Assembly (NCBI GenBank): GCA_026826555.1
Contig: JAKSZT010053769.1
Coordinates: 7,697,481-7,761,480, forward strand
Direction of reading: 5' to 3'
DNA: 64,000 nucleotides
Source: Tolypeutes matacus
Lineage: Eukaryota > Chordata > Mammalia > Cingulata > Chlamyphoridae
Shown here: positions 25,530 to 38,992 of the stretch, in pieces
How positions within the stretch are numbered: position 1 is the first letter of the stretch
Layout: each line of letters opens with the position of its first letter
The notes under the pieces: model-generated
The model's input: only the letters and a program-made list of their open reading frames with translations
What the model was told of the DNA's origin: nothing
Databases searched by the model: none
Made by a program: the position numbers and the translations under genes

Positions 25530-25780
25530 TTCCTCAAGGCAGTTTTCCCTGACCGCCCCTGCCCCCATCCTATCCAGCCCTCTCTGTCTCCCAATGAGTT
25601 AGCATTCTCCATGGCACTCTGCCAGTACGTTTTCAGAGCATACCTGTCAAGGTTCTGTCACATGTCAGTTTTCACTGTTACTGTCTATGCTCCACACAGG
25701 CAGGAACTGTCTTCCTAAGGCCCTCAGAGTGCCATAGCAGATGGAAGATGTTAAATAATTATCAAAAAATTGTCAGATGG
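25530..25780 (+). repeat. Possible L2 3' fragment
   Basis: CAGTTTTCCCTGACCGCCCC, followed downstream by CACACAGGCAGGAACTGTCT, resembles the L2 3' region. It is heavily diverged, and an ORF of 160 codons (25236-25718) that overlaps it has no recognisable protein family. Confidence 0.4.
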
Positions 25781-26959
25781 ATGGATGCCATCAAAACTAT
25801 TATAACCTAAGAATTCCTTAAGGAGTGGAGTTTTCCATGCTCTATTCCCTGATGATAATGTCCTTTCTTCCTTCACCGTCATCACCTTTGCTCGTTCCCT
25901 TCCTTTTCATCTAGAAATCTTTTAATAATACTAACTTAACTAGAGGGTGAAAAACAGTACAGTAAAACCCGGTCACCTAGAGTGCACGTGAAAAGATAGT
26001 GTTTTAATTAATTAAATCCCATGGCCATTCAGGTTTAGACTCTTTCTTTTGAAAATCTTTTAAAGATGCATTTGTACAATGTCTTATCTGAGTGTATCAT
26101 TCAAACTTTCTTTGAAATTGGAAGAACTTGCAAAACCTTACATTCATCATTGGATCAATGAATCAAAAGGAATTGCCTGAGCACCTACTTGGCACACTTG
26201 GACTTGTACCAGGTACTGGGGAACATAGAAGATATAGGACATCAGGTAGATGGATGGCTGACCTGGGGGCATGGTGCAAGGCAGGCAATGATAATGGCAA
26301 TGAAGTGGGCAGTTCAGGCCATTGGTGCTACGGGGCTGTAGAGTTCTTGAGAATCAGGCAGCATGTAGGTTGAAGACATCCTGATAATCAGGACATAACC
26401 TCTCAGTAACTTCTAAATATGAATAGTTTTGATTTTTTTCTGTCCTTTAGCAGAGAATTAGAATGTAGAATACTGATTAATTGAAAGTTCCAGTAGATTT
26501 TACTGCATGTGGACCCCTTCTCAGGCACATTATGTTCCTAGACACTGTCTTAAAATGCATCAGCATAAAGCAAATTCCAGACTGTGTTTTCTGTACCCTA
26601 ATGGTACACGTTACTTGCATTTTATCAGCTACTGGTACAAACTGTTAGATGAGTGTATAAAACGGAAGTGTGAGGAATAATTCATCAAATGAGTAGAGTA
26701 GAGATATCAAAGTAGCAAAACTAAGGACAACCAGTAGGAAAAAAAATTAAGAGTGCTGTGTAAGAGTGCTGAGGGGCAGTGCAGAGCAGCCAGAAAGGGT
26801 GTGTGCAGGTAACAGACAAAGATTCCCCAAGAAGAGGCATTTTGAGTAATTCCAGAGTTGATCAAGGGAAGGGGACAGAGTGTTTCAGTTTGGGAGAAAG
26901 TTAACCTGAAAGACACAGAAGTAAACTCATCAGGTCAGAGAGCAGTGTAGGAGAGTTGT

Positions 26960-27340
26960 TCATTCAACAAATATGTATTGGTATCTATGATGTGCCAGAC
27001 ATTGGTCTAACCTGGAGATACAGCAGTGAAAAAATCAGACACAAATACCTGCCCTTATGGAGCTTACATTCTAGTGGGAGGTGGCAGAAAGGAGACGAAA
27101 TAAAGAAGATATACAGCAAGCTAGAAGGTGCTATACAGTCTAGCACCTTTCTATAGAGAAAACCAAACCCAGGAGGGAAGTGCTGGGGAGAGGGGTTCAA
27201 TTTTAATTAAGGTGGTGAGTAAAGGCCTCACTGAGAGAGTGATATCTGAGTCAAGCCCTGCAGGGGTGAGAGAGTCTGGAACAGTCTTCCAGATAAAGGA
27301 ATCAGCAAATACCAGAAAGTCCTGAAGAGGAAAACATGAG
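26960..27340 (-). mobile_element. L2 LINE 3' end, minus strand
   Basis: The plus strand reads TTCATTCAACAAATATGTAT, GATACAGCAGTGAAAAAATC, CTTATGGAGCTTACATTCTA and AAAGGCCTCACTGAGAGAGT in the order of an inverted L2 3' end. Moderately diverged, antisense to ITGB8. A shorter L2-like piece in the same orientation lies at about 26145-26260. Confidence 0.85.
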
Positions 27341-27425
27341 AGGAACAGCATGCTAAGATGTTTTCCACCTACCTGTTTTCTTTTCTTTCCTCACCATAAC
27401 AATAACTGATTGTTTTCATGCCTGG

Positions 27426-27880
27426 TGTGATAGGCTGAAAAATAGCCCCCAAAGATGTCCATTTCCTAATTCCTGGAATCTGTGAATGTTACCTTCTATG
27501 GCAAGAAGATGATGACAATGACAATGATGACGATGACATCACAAGTGTGATTAAGTTAAAGATCTTAAAATGGGGAGATTATCCTGTTACCCAGGTGGGC
27601 CCTAAATGCAATCACACATGTCACAGAGAGAGGGGAAGGCAGTGTGACCACAGAGGCATGGATTGAAGGGATGCAGCCACCAGTAGCTGGCAGAAGCAAG
27701 GAACAGATTCTCCCTTGGAGTCTCCAGAAGGAGTGCAGCCCTGCCTGCTGACACTTGATTTTGGCCCAGAGATTCTGATATTGAAATTCTAGCCTCCAGA
27801 ACCATGAGAATAAATTGATGTGTTTTAAGCCACCAAGTTCATGGTAATTTGTTACAGCAGCCTCAGGATATGAATAAGCA
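27426..27880 (+). mobile_element. Old MaLR-type solo LTR
   Basis: The sequence begins TGTGATAGGCTGAAAAATAG and continues CCCCCAAAGATGTCCATTTC, then GATTAAGTTAAAGATCTTAA and TGGGGAGATTATCCTG, then AACAGATTCTCCCTTGGAGT. It ends with an AATAAA-type signal and TTTAAGCCACCAAGTTCATG before GTTACAGCAGCC. This is the standard layout of an ancient mammalian MaLR-like LTR. A GATGATGAC-type triplet expansion lies inside (about 27507-27540). No target duplication was confirmed. It has no coding part. Confidence 0.8.
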
Positions 27881-27984
27881 TGGCTTATTTGAATATATTC
27901 AACTCTTCTTCCTTCTGGAGCTATATTTATGAAAGATTGGAACATATAGATTACATTAACTTATTTCTAGTTAAAAACCAAGTA

Positions 27985-28500
27985 TTCATTCAACAAACTT
28001 GCATTATATTTCTACTATAGGCAAAGCACTGTTCTAGGACTTAGGGAGGGAAATAACAGGATAGTGTCTGCCTCAATAATTTATGACTTTCTAAAGGAGG
28101 AGATGGATACTTCAACATGCATTATATATAATGTAATAAATTCTCTCTATATAACTAAAATCTAGTAATGAGTTCTGTTCAAGATATGTAAAACACATTT
28201 GGAAATAAAACAGATAAAAGCCATTGTCCTCATGGGGCTTATATTTTGGGGTGAGGGGAGAAAAAAACATATGGTTATATGTAATTATGAGGTAACTGCT
28301 ATGGCGAAAAGTAGAGCAGTGTGAAGGGGATGAGGATGACCAGTATAAGTGGAAGGTGTCATTTAAAGTGGGCTGGATGGGGTAGGCCACATTAAGAAGG
28401 TGATGCTTGAGCTAAGTCCTGAAGAAGTGAGAACATCAACCTTGTGGATAACTGAAGGAGGTAGAGAGAAGAGAGTATAGCATGGCATGTAAGAGTACTC
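27985..28500 (-). mobile_element. L2 LINE, minus strand
   Basis: Inverted L2 landmarks are visible: ATTCATTCAACAAACTTGCA, CTCATGGGGCTTATATTTTG, the AGGTGATGCTTGAGCTAAGT segment and CCTGAAGAAGTGAG. It is antisense to the gene and is part of a purine-rich stretch that continues to about 31 kb. Confidence 0.7.
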
Positions 28501-29749
28501 TAATAGGCGGGTGGATCAGTGGACTAGAGGTATCCAGATCCTGGAAACAGTGAGTTAGGTTGAAAGATAGGAGGTGGTGGTCAGAGAAGGTGATATATAC
28601 TGAAATTGCCAAGGATTGAAATAGGAGTAGTGTTGGAGAGTGTGATATTAAGCCAGAAGTCAAAGTCATCTAGAAATGGGAAGGTAGCACCCTTAGGTCA
28701 TAAATGCCTGCAATGGTTCATAGTACTGGGGGATATGACCTGAACTCAGGGGTGTCAACGGTGGGGGATTTTTTATGGACCAGGAAGGAGAATGCTCTGG
28801 AAGTGCCATGAGATCACAGGAGACACCTACTACTGCCTCCAGGCCCAGTGCCATTAAGGTTGTGGGAGAAAAAACAGCCATCACTCATGAGGTCAGAGAG
28901 GGAGGCCCCATTCTCAGGGGATAACCAGTTTCTGTTGGAGCAAGAAGGTAAAGGGAACAGTCAGAGAAGAGATTGAGAGAGAAAATTCTGCCAAAAATGG
29001 ACTGTGGCTTTCAGAGGGCACAGGGAGGAGAGTTCTGGAGTGTGAAGGGAATGGGAAATGGAGAGAAAAGGGAATGTGCAGAGGCTTATCTGGATTACGG
29101 TTGAGGGGCGGGTAGGTAAGGAGAGTCTGGGAGGGCTGGGCTGCTTGTAGGGACTGGTATAAACAGAAGAAATGAGATTTGTCTTTGTGAACTCAAGGTA
29201 GACAGTGGTGATGAGGCTGTGAGTGGTGGGGATGGGGAAAGTGGGGGTTTGAGGGCTTCTTTCTGGTTCCTAGAAGGAGGGGGAAGAGGTCAGGAAGCCT
29301 GACCTGTGACATTTCGTGTGTGTGGCTCACTGTACCCCATCTCCTGCCAAGGGGGTGGTGGGCTTTCTTTGGATGTTTTGGACTACTGCTGACCCCAGAT
29401 GATGGAACTGATTGCCTAAGGAGATGTACAAATACCTGAAGAATATACCTGAGGGTGATATAAACCAGAAACTTTGGAAGTGGAGGGGTTTAGGGAAGAC
29501 CTTCCAAACTACCTAACGAGGTATAAACTAAACATTCTCTCCTCTCTCAAAGAATTTCTTTCTTGATAAATACATTTACATATGTAACATACATACACAC
29601 AAATAACTAAGTAACATATATACCAATAACTAAAATTCAAGGTGGAATATATGGATTACAATACAAATTCTATAAAGATTCAAGAGCAAATTCTCTAAGG
29701 AGTCACCTTTACCTGAAAGGAACAAGAAACATTTCATAGAGGAGACTAT
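28501..29749 (+). other. ITGB8 intron 1, purine-rich stretch
   Basis: The plus strand is strongly G/A-biased. It contains one member of a diverged direct repeat (29436-29523, partner at 29782-29870). No protein family appears in its ORFs. An origin from inverted LINE sequence is likely for parts of it. Confidence 0.4.
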
Positions 29750-31090
29750 TTTATAGGTGAGATAAGTGTTTAAGCTGGACTCTGAAGAATATACCTGAAG
29801 TGATATAAACCAGTGATGCTTTGTAAGTGAATGAGTTTGGGGAAGATGTTCCAAACTTCCTAACCAGGTAGAAAGGACTGGCTGAATTGTAACAGAGGGA
29901 AGAACTCTGCAAGAATGGCTCTGTAGACAGAGAGTAAAAGGCATGTATTTTGGCCATGGCTTAGGGCATCCTGGGAGAAGATAAAAAGAGAGGTTAGAGT
30001 TAGAACTAGGTAGATATGTTAGAACTTTACTGCTCAAGTGTTAGGAAATCATCAAAGGGTTTTTTTGTTTGGTTGACTATATATTAGGGTAATAATGTAA
30101 TCAGACTGTATCTAGAAGTGAAGGTGGCAACAATGTGTGTAATGATTTTTAGGGTAAATTCTAGAAGAAAGAGACTATGAGAAAGTCATAACAATCATGC
30201 AAATTATATATAATGAGTTCCTGAACTGGGGTGAAATTGATGGGTATGGAGAGAAGGAGAGATGAGTACTAGAGATACTGAAGTAATAGCAAAAAAAGTC
30301 TTAATGACTGACATTGTTGGGGTTGGAATAAAGGGCCGAATCAAGATTGACCAGAAAGATTTAAATCTGAATAACTAGAAAAATAGTCTAATGAACAGAA
30401 ATAGATCAGTCAAGTCAGGAAGAAATCAAGGAGCATACAGAGTTTGAAGTTCCACTAATGAAAATCTAAGTGCCATGTCCAGCAGAGAGTTGAAAATTCA
30501 AGACAGAAACTTGGGTGAGAGTTTGGAACTGAAGATACTAATTTGGTAGGCATCTCTGAGGAGGAGAAATTAAACTCTTGGGAATGCAAAAAGCTACAAA
30601 GGTGTGGAGTTTTAAAAGGTGTGAAAATAGCCAACGTCTTAAAAAGAGTAGATGGGGGAATGGGAAGAGCAGAAGAGTGTCAACCCACTTTTAAAAGGAG
30701 AAAAGGAGGAGGACATTTGGACATTGCTAAATGCTACTTGCTAAATCTAATTAGAAATTATTATTTGCCTTTGAGTGAGCAATTCACTGGATAGGTAGAA
30801 TAAATGACCTTGTCAAGGAAGAGAACTCTTCTTCCAGAAAGAGAACTAAGACATCCATTTTGAGTTGTAAAGAAGGAAAATTATTTAGATTTTCTAGGTA
30901 ATTTTGAAGTGAGGTTAGGGACAACTCTTAAGTTTAAGGAATTGGCAGAAATATTTGGGAATTTGAGGGGAAATAATTAGAATAGTGAATGTGAAAAAAT
31001 ATTTGGAAAGTCAACAGAAGCTAAATTAAAGTAGGATAGGCTGCTAGGGGCTAGCTAAGGTGAGAAAGGAATTTGGAGGAGCTCTTGACA
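29750..31090 (-). mobile_element. Probable L2-derived sequence, minus strand
   Basis: Segments such as GGTAATAATGTAATCAGACT, AAGCTGGACTCTGAAGAATA and the TCAGTCAAGTCAGGAAGAAA region read like a decayed inverted LINE of the L2 group, as expected upstream of the 3' pieces to the left. Divergence is high and the boundaries are rough. Confidence 0.45.
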
Positions 31091-33589
31091 GGCCTCTATA
31101 AAGGCAGCTTCAAATACTAAGGTCGAAGCCGTTGCTTAGGATACATCACCCTTCTTGTGTCTGACCTACTTCTGTTTACTTTCAACTTGCTGTTTTAGAA
31201 TTCTTGTCCCTAGCTTCACTTGGAATTGTCACTCTTCTCGCTTCTCTTAGATCGTTTGGGCCTAAGAACTCTTTCAGGTTTAAGTGATCCTGTGGCCCCT
31301 ATAGCTCAGAATTCCCTGCTGTAGTCCCTGGCCCCAGGGTTTCCCAACTGCTCTGTCCATGGTGAAAGCAGTGAGGTGTCAGGGTTATTTGGGGATTTCA
31401 GATGCCATAGATGATTTCATGGAATTGGATGGAGCAGAAAATCATGAGCAAGGTGGTGAGTACATTATGGAATTCAGAAAAGTGTCTGGTGATGATAACA
31501 AAGATGGGGAGGGACATATTCAGTAAGAGATATGGACTTTGAATGAATAGAGGTTGATAAGTGATGGGAGGTAGGGGAGAACCCTGCAATTAGCCAGTGA
31601 GAGCAAGGAAAATAGGAAAGCATCATTTGAAGATTTCCCCAAGGATGAACTCTGGATAAAGCTGAATTTTGATGAAGGGGTGGCAGTATCTGGACCATTT
31701 TGGGAAAATATGGAGAACATGGAATACGAAGTTCATAGGACAGTATAGACTATAGTTCATAGTATAGTGTTAATATGAAATTTCTTGAATTTGCAAACTC
31801 TACTGTAGGATTGTAAGAAAATACTCTTTCTTTTAGGAAGTATTTTCTAAAGTACTATAAAGTAAAGCATGATATATGCAATCTATTCTTAAATGGGGGG
31901 GGAGAGGGATGATAAAATATATTAAGTTTAAAATTATTAAAAAAAAAAAAAGGTTTCCATAATAAATTTCATGGGCCGTCACAGAAATGCATACATGATA
32001 CAGAAATGGGCATTGGTAGACTGAACTCAGGAAAGGCAGGACTGAGCTGCACAGGGATGCTAGCGTATAAATGATGGTAAGAAGGAAGACCTTATTTTTA
32101 GGGCAAAAACTTGTCGATAACCTCATGTAGACCTATGTTTGGCTACTCATTTTAAACTTAGGTATCCTACTTTATCACTGTTGTCTACAAGTTTATCTTC
32201 TTTAAAATAGAGATAACACTAGTATCTGCCTAATAAAGTTTTTAGAATAATGAATATGCATATAAAGCACTTAACATTGTATATATTTACAATAAACAGA
32301 TTTACAATTTTTAAATGTGAGATTTTAATAAGTTGTGAAATTGGTTGCAAGAAAGCTTTTAGACTACAGAGACAGAATATGGGGAAGGCAGAATTGTGAT
32401 CTGGAGAGAATTTATAGAATTAACCTACTCCACATCTAGTGGAATTGTTGGTTTGAAGGCACAAGACAAATTTACACATTCGACTTCTGGTTGTTAATTC
32501 TACCACTTCCACAAGGATTGCAGGGAACAGGCTAATGGTTTCTCTCTGAAACTGCCTCACTGTTGGATGGTTTTTTTAGCCAATAAAATAAAATGTCATT
32601 AACTGATTTTTCAGTCAGAACATTCTGAAATGTAAGGGAATGTGACTTCATAAAAATGCTGCAAACCATGCTAATGCCATTTAAGAGATTATGGGCATAT
32701 CTTAATGCAATATTTTTAACTTGGGCAAATGTATTCTCTTTCATCTACTTGTACTTCAAATCAGTGATTACCCTTATATATTGAAAGATATACCTAGTCA
32801 AATTCCAGCCAATAAAATTAAACTGAACAATTATTAATTGAAATAACTTAATATAACAAGAAGTTTAAGAGGAGAAATATCTGTCATGTAAGATTCAGTT
32901 AGCTGGAAACCTTTCATTATAATTCATTAAATACTTTCACTATAGTAATTCTTTCATTATAATTTCATTTCCTATGGCCATATCCCAAAGATAAAATGAA
33001 TTTTACAAAAGACATCAAAGTATTTAGGATCATCTTTGGCCTTAAGATTAGAGAATAGTATATTAAATATTCTGTTAATATGTATTTCAAACTAATTATA
33101 TTAATATTATTAGTGCTAATAATAGTACTAGTTGTCAAGACACTTAATCTTACCTTGACTTCATTACCTAATCCTTTCAATTTCTCTTGCTGCTGAGGAT
33201 TTGCAAGAAATTCCAGGTAGAATATAAAAAAATATATTTTTTGAATTTGAAAAGAATTTTATCTCACCAATGAGCTCAATCCATTTAAAAGAGCAATAAA
33301 AGAATTTTCCTCTTCATCTGAATAGATTTGTAAATCAGGCAAATACCCTGTAGGTATTATTGACTAGTTAACCACAAACTGCTTTGTAAGTCAAAGACTG
33401 TATATAATGCATCACTCACTTACTTTTTAAAAACCACATAATGTAATTTAATAATTTTCTATAAACTGGCAGAAAGAAATATATTTCTTCACCGTAGACT
33501 GTCCCTTATCTAACAAATAATGCTCTCTACATATTAATTTAGAATGCTAATTTTAAATCAAATTTATCGATGTCATTTACTCAAATTCC
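31091..33589 (+). other. ITGB8 intron 1, no feature recognised
   Basis: AT-rich intronic DNA with a G-run at about 31895 and an A-run at about 31940. No exon or clear repeat is seen. Confidence 0.4.
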
Positions 33590-33720
33590 ATTCATTTAAA
33601 ATGTTAATTCATGGGTTTTGACAGATGTAAAGATATGTGAAACCACTACTATGAACAAGATACAGACCATTTCCATTCCCCAAAAAAGTATGCTCATGCC
33701 TCCTTGCTTACAACGCTAAA
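33590..33720 (-). mobile_element. Old L1 3' UTR fragment, minus strand
   Basis: TTGACAGATGTAAAGATATG, GATACAGACCATTTCCATTC and GCTCATGCCTCCTTGC follow the order of an inverted mammalian L1 3' UTR. The fragment is short and decayed. Confidence 0.5.
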
Positions 33721-36419
33721 ACAAAACAGTGAATTCTCTACATTTCAAACAACTCTTTGTCTGGGGTTCTCGTGGTCCTTTATATTAAAACTTTCATATT
33801 GTATTTAAAATTCATCTTAATATATTCCCATAAACTAATAGAATTGTACATGCTGTAAAACAAATGCTACCCCCCAATAATGTCATTTTACGTCATATTC
33901 TACACTTTGAAGTGTTTTACAGCTCAATGGATAAACTCAGCTTGTTGTACCACGAGGAAAGAAGCAAAGAAAACCTCAGCAAAGTTAAATCATGAAGCCA
34001 AGGTCAAAGAATAGGCAGAATTAGAACAAGAACAAGTTGCCTTCTTCCCTGTTCTAGATTTGGGTTCCAGGGCAGAACTGGAAATTCACAACTGGAAAAG
34101 AAACTGCAAACATAGTTTCATGTGCCCTCTGCCTTATTAGCACGCAGCTCGGAGCAATCCCCTGGCAAAAGTTTGGAGAAACAGTCATTAAAAAAAAAAA
34201 AAAAGACTCTTCCCCTTGCTGAGAAAGTGCCAACCAATCCAATGCAGGAGCTCACTCACTTGGTGAGGTTTCAGTCTGGGGCTTTTGGGTTCAAACCAAG
34301 AGTTTCCTTGCACCTAGAAATAAAATGAATTTCTAAAAGGACACAAAGCATGTAGGGATGTCTTTGGCACTGAGGATAGAAAATAATCTACTGGGAAGAA
34401 TTTAACACCTTTATCTTTAGTGTGGAAAAATGAAATGTCCTTAGCACTGATGATGGAGTAAGTTTTAACATACTACATATATTAAAAAGTAGTCTTGAGC
34501 TATATGGGAATTACTGAGTCATCACTTGAGGGCTAATTAACAATGGTACTAATTAACAAGGGCTTTTCAATCATACTTTTAAATAATTACCTTTCTTTGT
34601 ATTATCCACTATTCTGTATAGACAGTGTTTAAGGAAACACACATACACACACACACAAAACCATGGCATTTGAGGTTTTGACATGAGATTCTTTTTTTAA
34701 GTGGGAGAAAGGAAATTTATACCTGCCAAGATTTGGAGAGTAAAATAGGAAGAGCCCCTGGAACTCTAGTGTGTTAGATTGAAAACATTATTTAGAGAAA
34801 CAGAGTGGGAAACCGGTGAATAGTTTGGCTTTTATAAAAAGGGAGTGTGCCTCATAAACAGGATAGTTGGAATGTATGGAAAAGTTCCAGTTAAAACAAG
34901 ACACAAAGCACATGACTAATACTGCTTTTCCAAGTTAGACAAATGCAGCTTTAACCAGAATTTGCCTCAGAGGGGCCTCTGGAGCCCTCCTTGAATCTTG
35001 AGATTTTGATCATTTTTGAAGTTCCAAGTCTGGAGTAGAAAAGCTCTACTCAGAAAGGCTGTTTTTTGACCCCCATTTTTCTTTCTGAGTTTCTCTCACG
35101 GTCGGCACAAATTCCCACCTGGTGTTTCAGAAGACACACTGATTGCTAAGGTAAATGAGGAACTTTGTTTTCCAAGGAACTATTCTCATTTTGTGTTGAC
35201 TGACCACTTGGCCCACTGAGAGAAACCTCATTGTCTAGGAAATAACAGGAAATGCAAAGTTATTTTCAAATTGCAAATGATAAAGATTCTTTATGTTCTT
35301 TCATTTTCTTTCTACATTGAAGAATATGTCAAGATGTAGATAGGATATAATCTAAAATCAACCAAACCACTTTCAACCAGATTTCTGCATTTTACCTATC
35401 CTTCAAAACCAGCTTCAGGCCTTCCTTTAAGTGAAGAGATTCCTTCATCACTAATTTGTGGTGTCCTCTTCATCATATCATGTTTCCTATAACCTCCACA
35501 TGGATTGTCTTGTTTCTTGTTTTTATTTCTAACTCTGCATCCTCCAAATATTGTGCATTTAGGGTGATCTTGGGCCCCAGTTTGCCTAGGGAGTTCCAGT
35601 TTGTACCTGTGACCCCAGTGTAATTAACAATGTCCCCTTACAAATGAAAAAAAGTGTCCTGGTGTGGAACATAAATTATATGGTCACCCAATGTAGGCTG
35701 TGATAAGAATGTTTCCATAGCAAAGATGGTTGCAATGTCTATAACTGAATCACAATGAAAGGTCTGACATGACCCCCAAATGACCAGTCTTCTTGTGATG
35801 CCCCATTTCAACACAAATGGGAGTCATCAGTGGCTTTACCACGGTGAATTCCACTCTTCTTGTAAATTCCAACATGAACGAGAGTTTTGGTTTATGCCAT
35901 CCCAACCCACTTTAAGTTCTGACTCATGTCTGGATTGCCCCAAACAGGTCAGGGGAGATTGATGGAAGAGAATGAATTTCTTTTGACTTGTATAGGCATT
36001 GCTCTAACATTTCTTAACGTGCCCAAGTTTGAAAGTGGTCTTTTATTTTTCCCTTTGCTTTCCCAAACTCTTTATGTTAGCATAAAAACCCTATTGTAAA
36101 CACATGAATTTTTTTTAAAACTATTTAACAGGGGAGGTTTAAACTTGTCCCTGAAACAAGGATTACATACAACAAAAGCCCAATAAACCTAGTTTAACTA
36201 GAAGTAAAGACTTATAACACTACCATTACAAGGAAGTTCTCCTCAGTAAGAAATTACTCAATTTTATCAGAGCAAGGGACATTTGCTGAATTGAAATTTA
36301 ATTTTGATCCTAGCAATAAGGAAAAATAAGGAAATTTGTTGTTTTTGCATCAAAATTGGTAGCATTAAAAAGTGTTATTTCATTATAATTCCATCATATA
36401 TTCAGAGGAGCTGTTTTGA
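33721..36419 (+). other. ITGB8 intron 1, no feature recognised
   Basis: Intronic DNA with an A-run near 34188-34204 and a short CA-rich tract near 34640-34658. A weak L2-like segment (about 35390-35570) is possible but not claimed. Confidence 0.4.
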
Positions 36420-36424
36420 GTTAT

Positions 36425-37090
36425 TTTTTTTTTTTAAAGAAGATTTACATTACAAAAATGTTACATCAGATATATAGGGGATTCCCATATACCCCCTCCC
36501 CTTCCCCTCCCATACTTTCTCCCATTAACAACATCTTTCATTAGTGTGATACCTTTGTTACAACTTATGAACACATATTGAAGCATTGTTACTAACCATG
36601 GACTATAGTTTACATTATGGTTTACACTTTGCACCACACAATTTTATAGGTTTTGACAAAGTGTATAAGGGCCCATATCCATCATTGCAATATTGTGCAG
36701 GAAAATTCCAGTGTCCCTAAAGTACCCCATGTTATACCTATTCTTCCCTCTCCCTCCCCTCAGAATGTCTGGTGGCCACTGCCTTTATATCAATGATACA
36801 AGTTCTTCCATTGCTAGAATAATCATAAGTCTACTTAAGTCCCTAGTTGCATTCCCCCTTATGTTTATTCATTCCTCAATCTTGAGGATTTGGGGGTGGT
36901 GATGCCCACTCTGTTTCTGATTGAGATGGGGCTTAGATCCCATGGGGCAGATGGATGGAGCTGTTTTGCTTGCAGTTTTAGATACTCTCTGTTTTTTGGG
37001 ATGGACGTTATCCATCATCATCTCCTTGTTAGTTGTCCTGGGTGAGTCCAATGAATTGGAGAGTAGGTGCTGCAACTCTTGCTGAGATTC
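36425..37090 (-). mobile_element. L1 3' UTR, xenarthran type, minus strand
   Basis: A T-run at 36425-36435 marks the inverted A-tail. It is followed by AAGATTTACATTACAAAAAT and GGGATTCCCATATACC, then CATGGACTATAGTTTACATT and later GGATGGACGTTATCCATCAT. This resembles the 3' UTR copies at 17.1 and 58.8 kb but is longer and better preserved. The 5' end is truncated within the 3' UTR, so no ORF2 is present. Confidence 0.8.
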
Positions 37091-38809
37091 AAGAATCAAT
37101 CAGCATATGAACAGACCAAAGATTTAAGTCTCTGGGATATATATTTAACAAATACAGTACTAATAGTTGGTTCAAATAAAAGGGGCAGAGGATCTTGTGT
37201 AGGAAAATTGTAAATGAGTCTAACTGTTTCGTTGGAGAGCATATATTCCAAAATAAGGCCCACTGATAGGATGCCAAATTCCTGAGATTGTCTGCCCTGC
37301 CTATCTTTAGAGCCCTCAGGAGCCCCACTGTTTGAGGCACTATTTACTGTGAAGTCAGTGAAATCCTGCTGAGATGTGCATAACTGTAACCTTTGGAATG
37401 ACCTCCCAAATCATTTTCAAATCTTTTAACCAATATTAAATACTCATTTGTATTTAATATTTCCTACTTTTGGTCATGGTCTTTTTCAAAATGCATCACT
37501 AGTTGGCACTTGGTAATAATCCCTCGGTGCCAGGGAGGCTTATCCCCATGAGTCATACCCCACACTAAGGGGAAGATAGTACATTTATATTCTTATTTTG
37601 GCTTAGAGAGAGACCACATTTTAGCAATGAGGAGGCTTTCAGGAGGTAACTCTTAGGCAATATATAATACTAGGCTAAGTTTCAATTTCTCGAGAAAAGA
37701 TCATAAGTACAACCATCAATATCAAGGGCCTAGCATAATGTTCTGTTTTTTTTAGGAAGAATCTAGCCTTGCTTTAAAATAAATAAACAGAACTGTTCTA
37801 TTTCAGAAGACCAAATATAAAGGAAACTATTAGTCACTATAGGTATATTAGTTCTTTTTTGTTCATATTTGAAAACATTAAGATTACCTCATCCAGGTTC
37901 ATATGTATATCTATCACTAAGTAAAAGAAGTTATATTGCCTTTTGTAATAAGTTGGTTTTGGAAATAAAGACTATTTAAAAGCATAGGCTATCAAGAACT
38001 ATCAAAATCCTTATGAATTAAACTCCCAAATTAACCTGAACTTAGAATACCATCTGTTCATTACTCACTTAATAAGTGTATACCATGTGCTAGGTTTGGG
38101 GCACTGGAGCTACAGGAACTCATAGTATAATATAATCCAACTTTCACAATGAAAAAAACAAACAAAACATGAAAAAATACATCTCCCTAGCATGAATTGT
38201 CTGCTTCATAAAGTAATGCTTTGCTTAAAATTTCTTTAAAAAATGTACATTAGCTCTGCTCAAGTCTTTCTCTTATTGACTTCACTTTCATAACTAGGAT
38301 GAAATGGATCAGGAATTGTGTTCATCTGCTAGTAAGAGAACCTTTCAAAGCAGTAGCTTAAGTAAGATTGGGGTTAATTTTCCTCTTACATCAAACTTCA
38401 CAGTGCTATGAGGGGCCTGGTTCCTCTTTATCTCTTATATCCTTAGCATTGACTTCCTTGAGAACATTTCCCTCAAGCAAGAAGAGGTCTCTGCAGGTCT
38501 GGACATCACATCCATGATCTGGGCAGGAAGAAGCAGGGCAGGCAAAATGCAAAAATGAGGCATCCAGCTAACTCCGCCCCCCCCCCCACCCTTTTGAGAA
38601 TCTTTCACAGAAGCCCATTCAGTAATTTCTGTCTCCATGCAAGTCATCAAAACTAGTCAGATGATCACCACGGTTGCAGGCTGAGAAATGTAGTGTTTCG
38701 GTTTTTCTCAATGCCATCTCCAGCATAAGTAGGATACTGTTAGTAAAGAGGAGCAGGTAGGCAATTCGTGTTCTCTACCACAATTCTAATCATTTATCAC
38801 ACTCTACAG
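37091..38809 (+). other. ITGB8 intron 1, no gene
   Basis: AT-rich intronic DNA. A C-run lies at about 38577-38588. A weak L2-like piece near 38050-38150 (ACCATGTGCTAGGTTTGGGG) is possible. Confidence 0.4.
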
Positions 38810-38992
38810 CAGGGGTTCTCAATAAGGGGTCTGTAAGCTTGAATTTAAATAAAATAAAAAAACATTATTATTGGTGCATGTGTGATATATTTATTAAATA
38901 ATACATGGTATAGTATGGATTTAGTAAGTGGTCCATGGTTTTCACCAGACTGGCAAAGGGGTCCGTGGAACAAAAAAGGTTAAGAACCCCTG
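38810..38992 (+). mobile_element. hAT-family non-autonomous DNA transposon
   Basis: The element begins CAGGGGTTCTCAATAAGGGG and ends GGTTAAGAACCCCTG, giving inverted termini with a core of at least ten matching bases. The flanking eight bases (CTCTACAG and CAGACACT) do not match, so a target duplication is not visible. It is too short to encode a transposase. Confidence 0.75.

Noticed and set aside
25236..25718. 160-codon ORF as a nested gene or alternative exon
   Set aside because: No known family, overlap with an L2-like fragment, and no convincing splice context.
28200..31090. Long purine-rich strand bias as a special structure
   Set aside because: Most of it is plausibly inverted L2 sequence, whose sense strand is pyrimidine-rich, so no new structure is needed to explain it.
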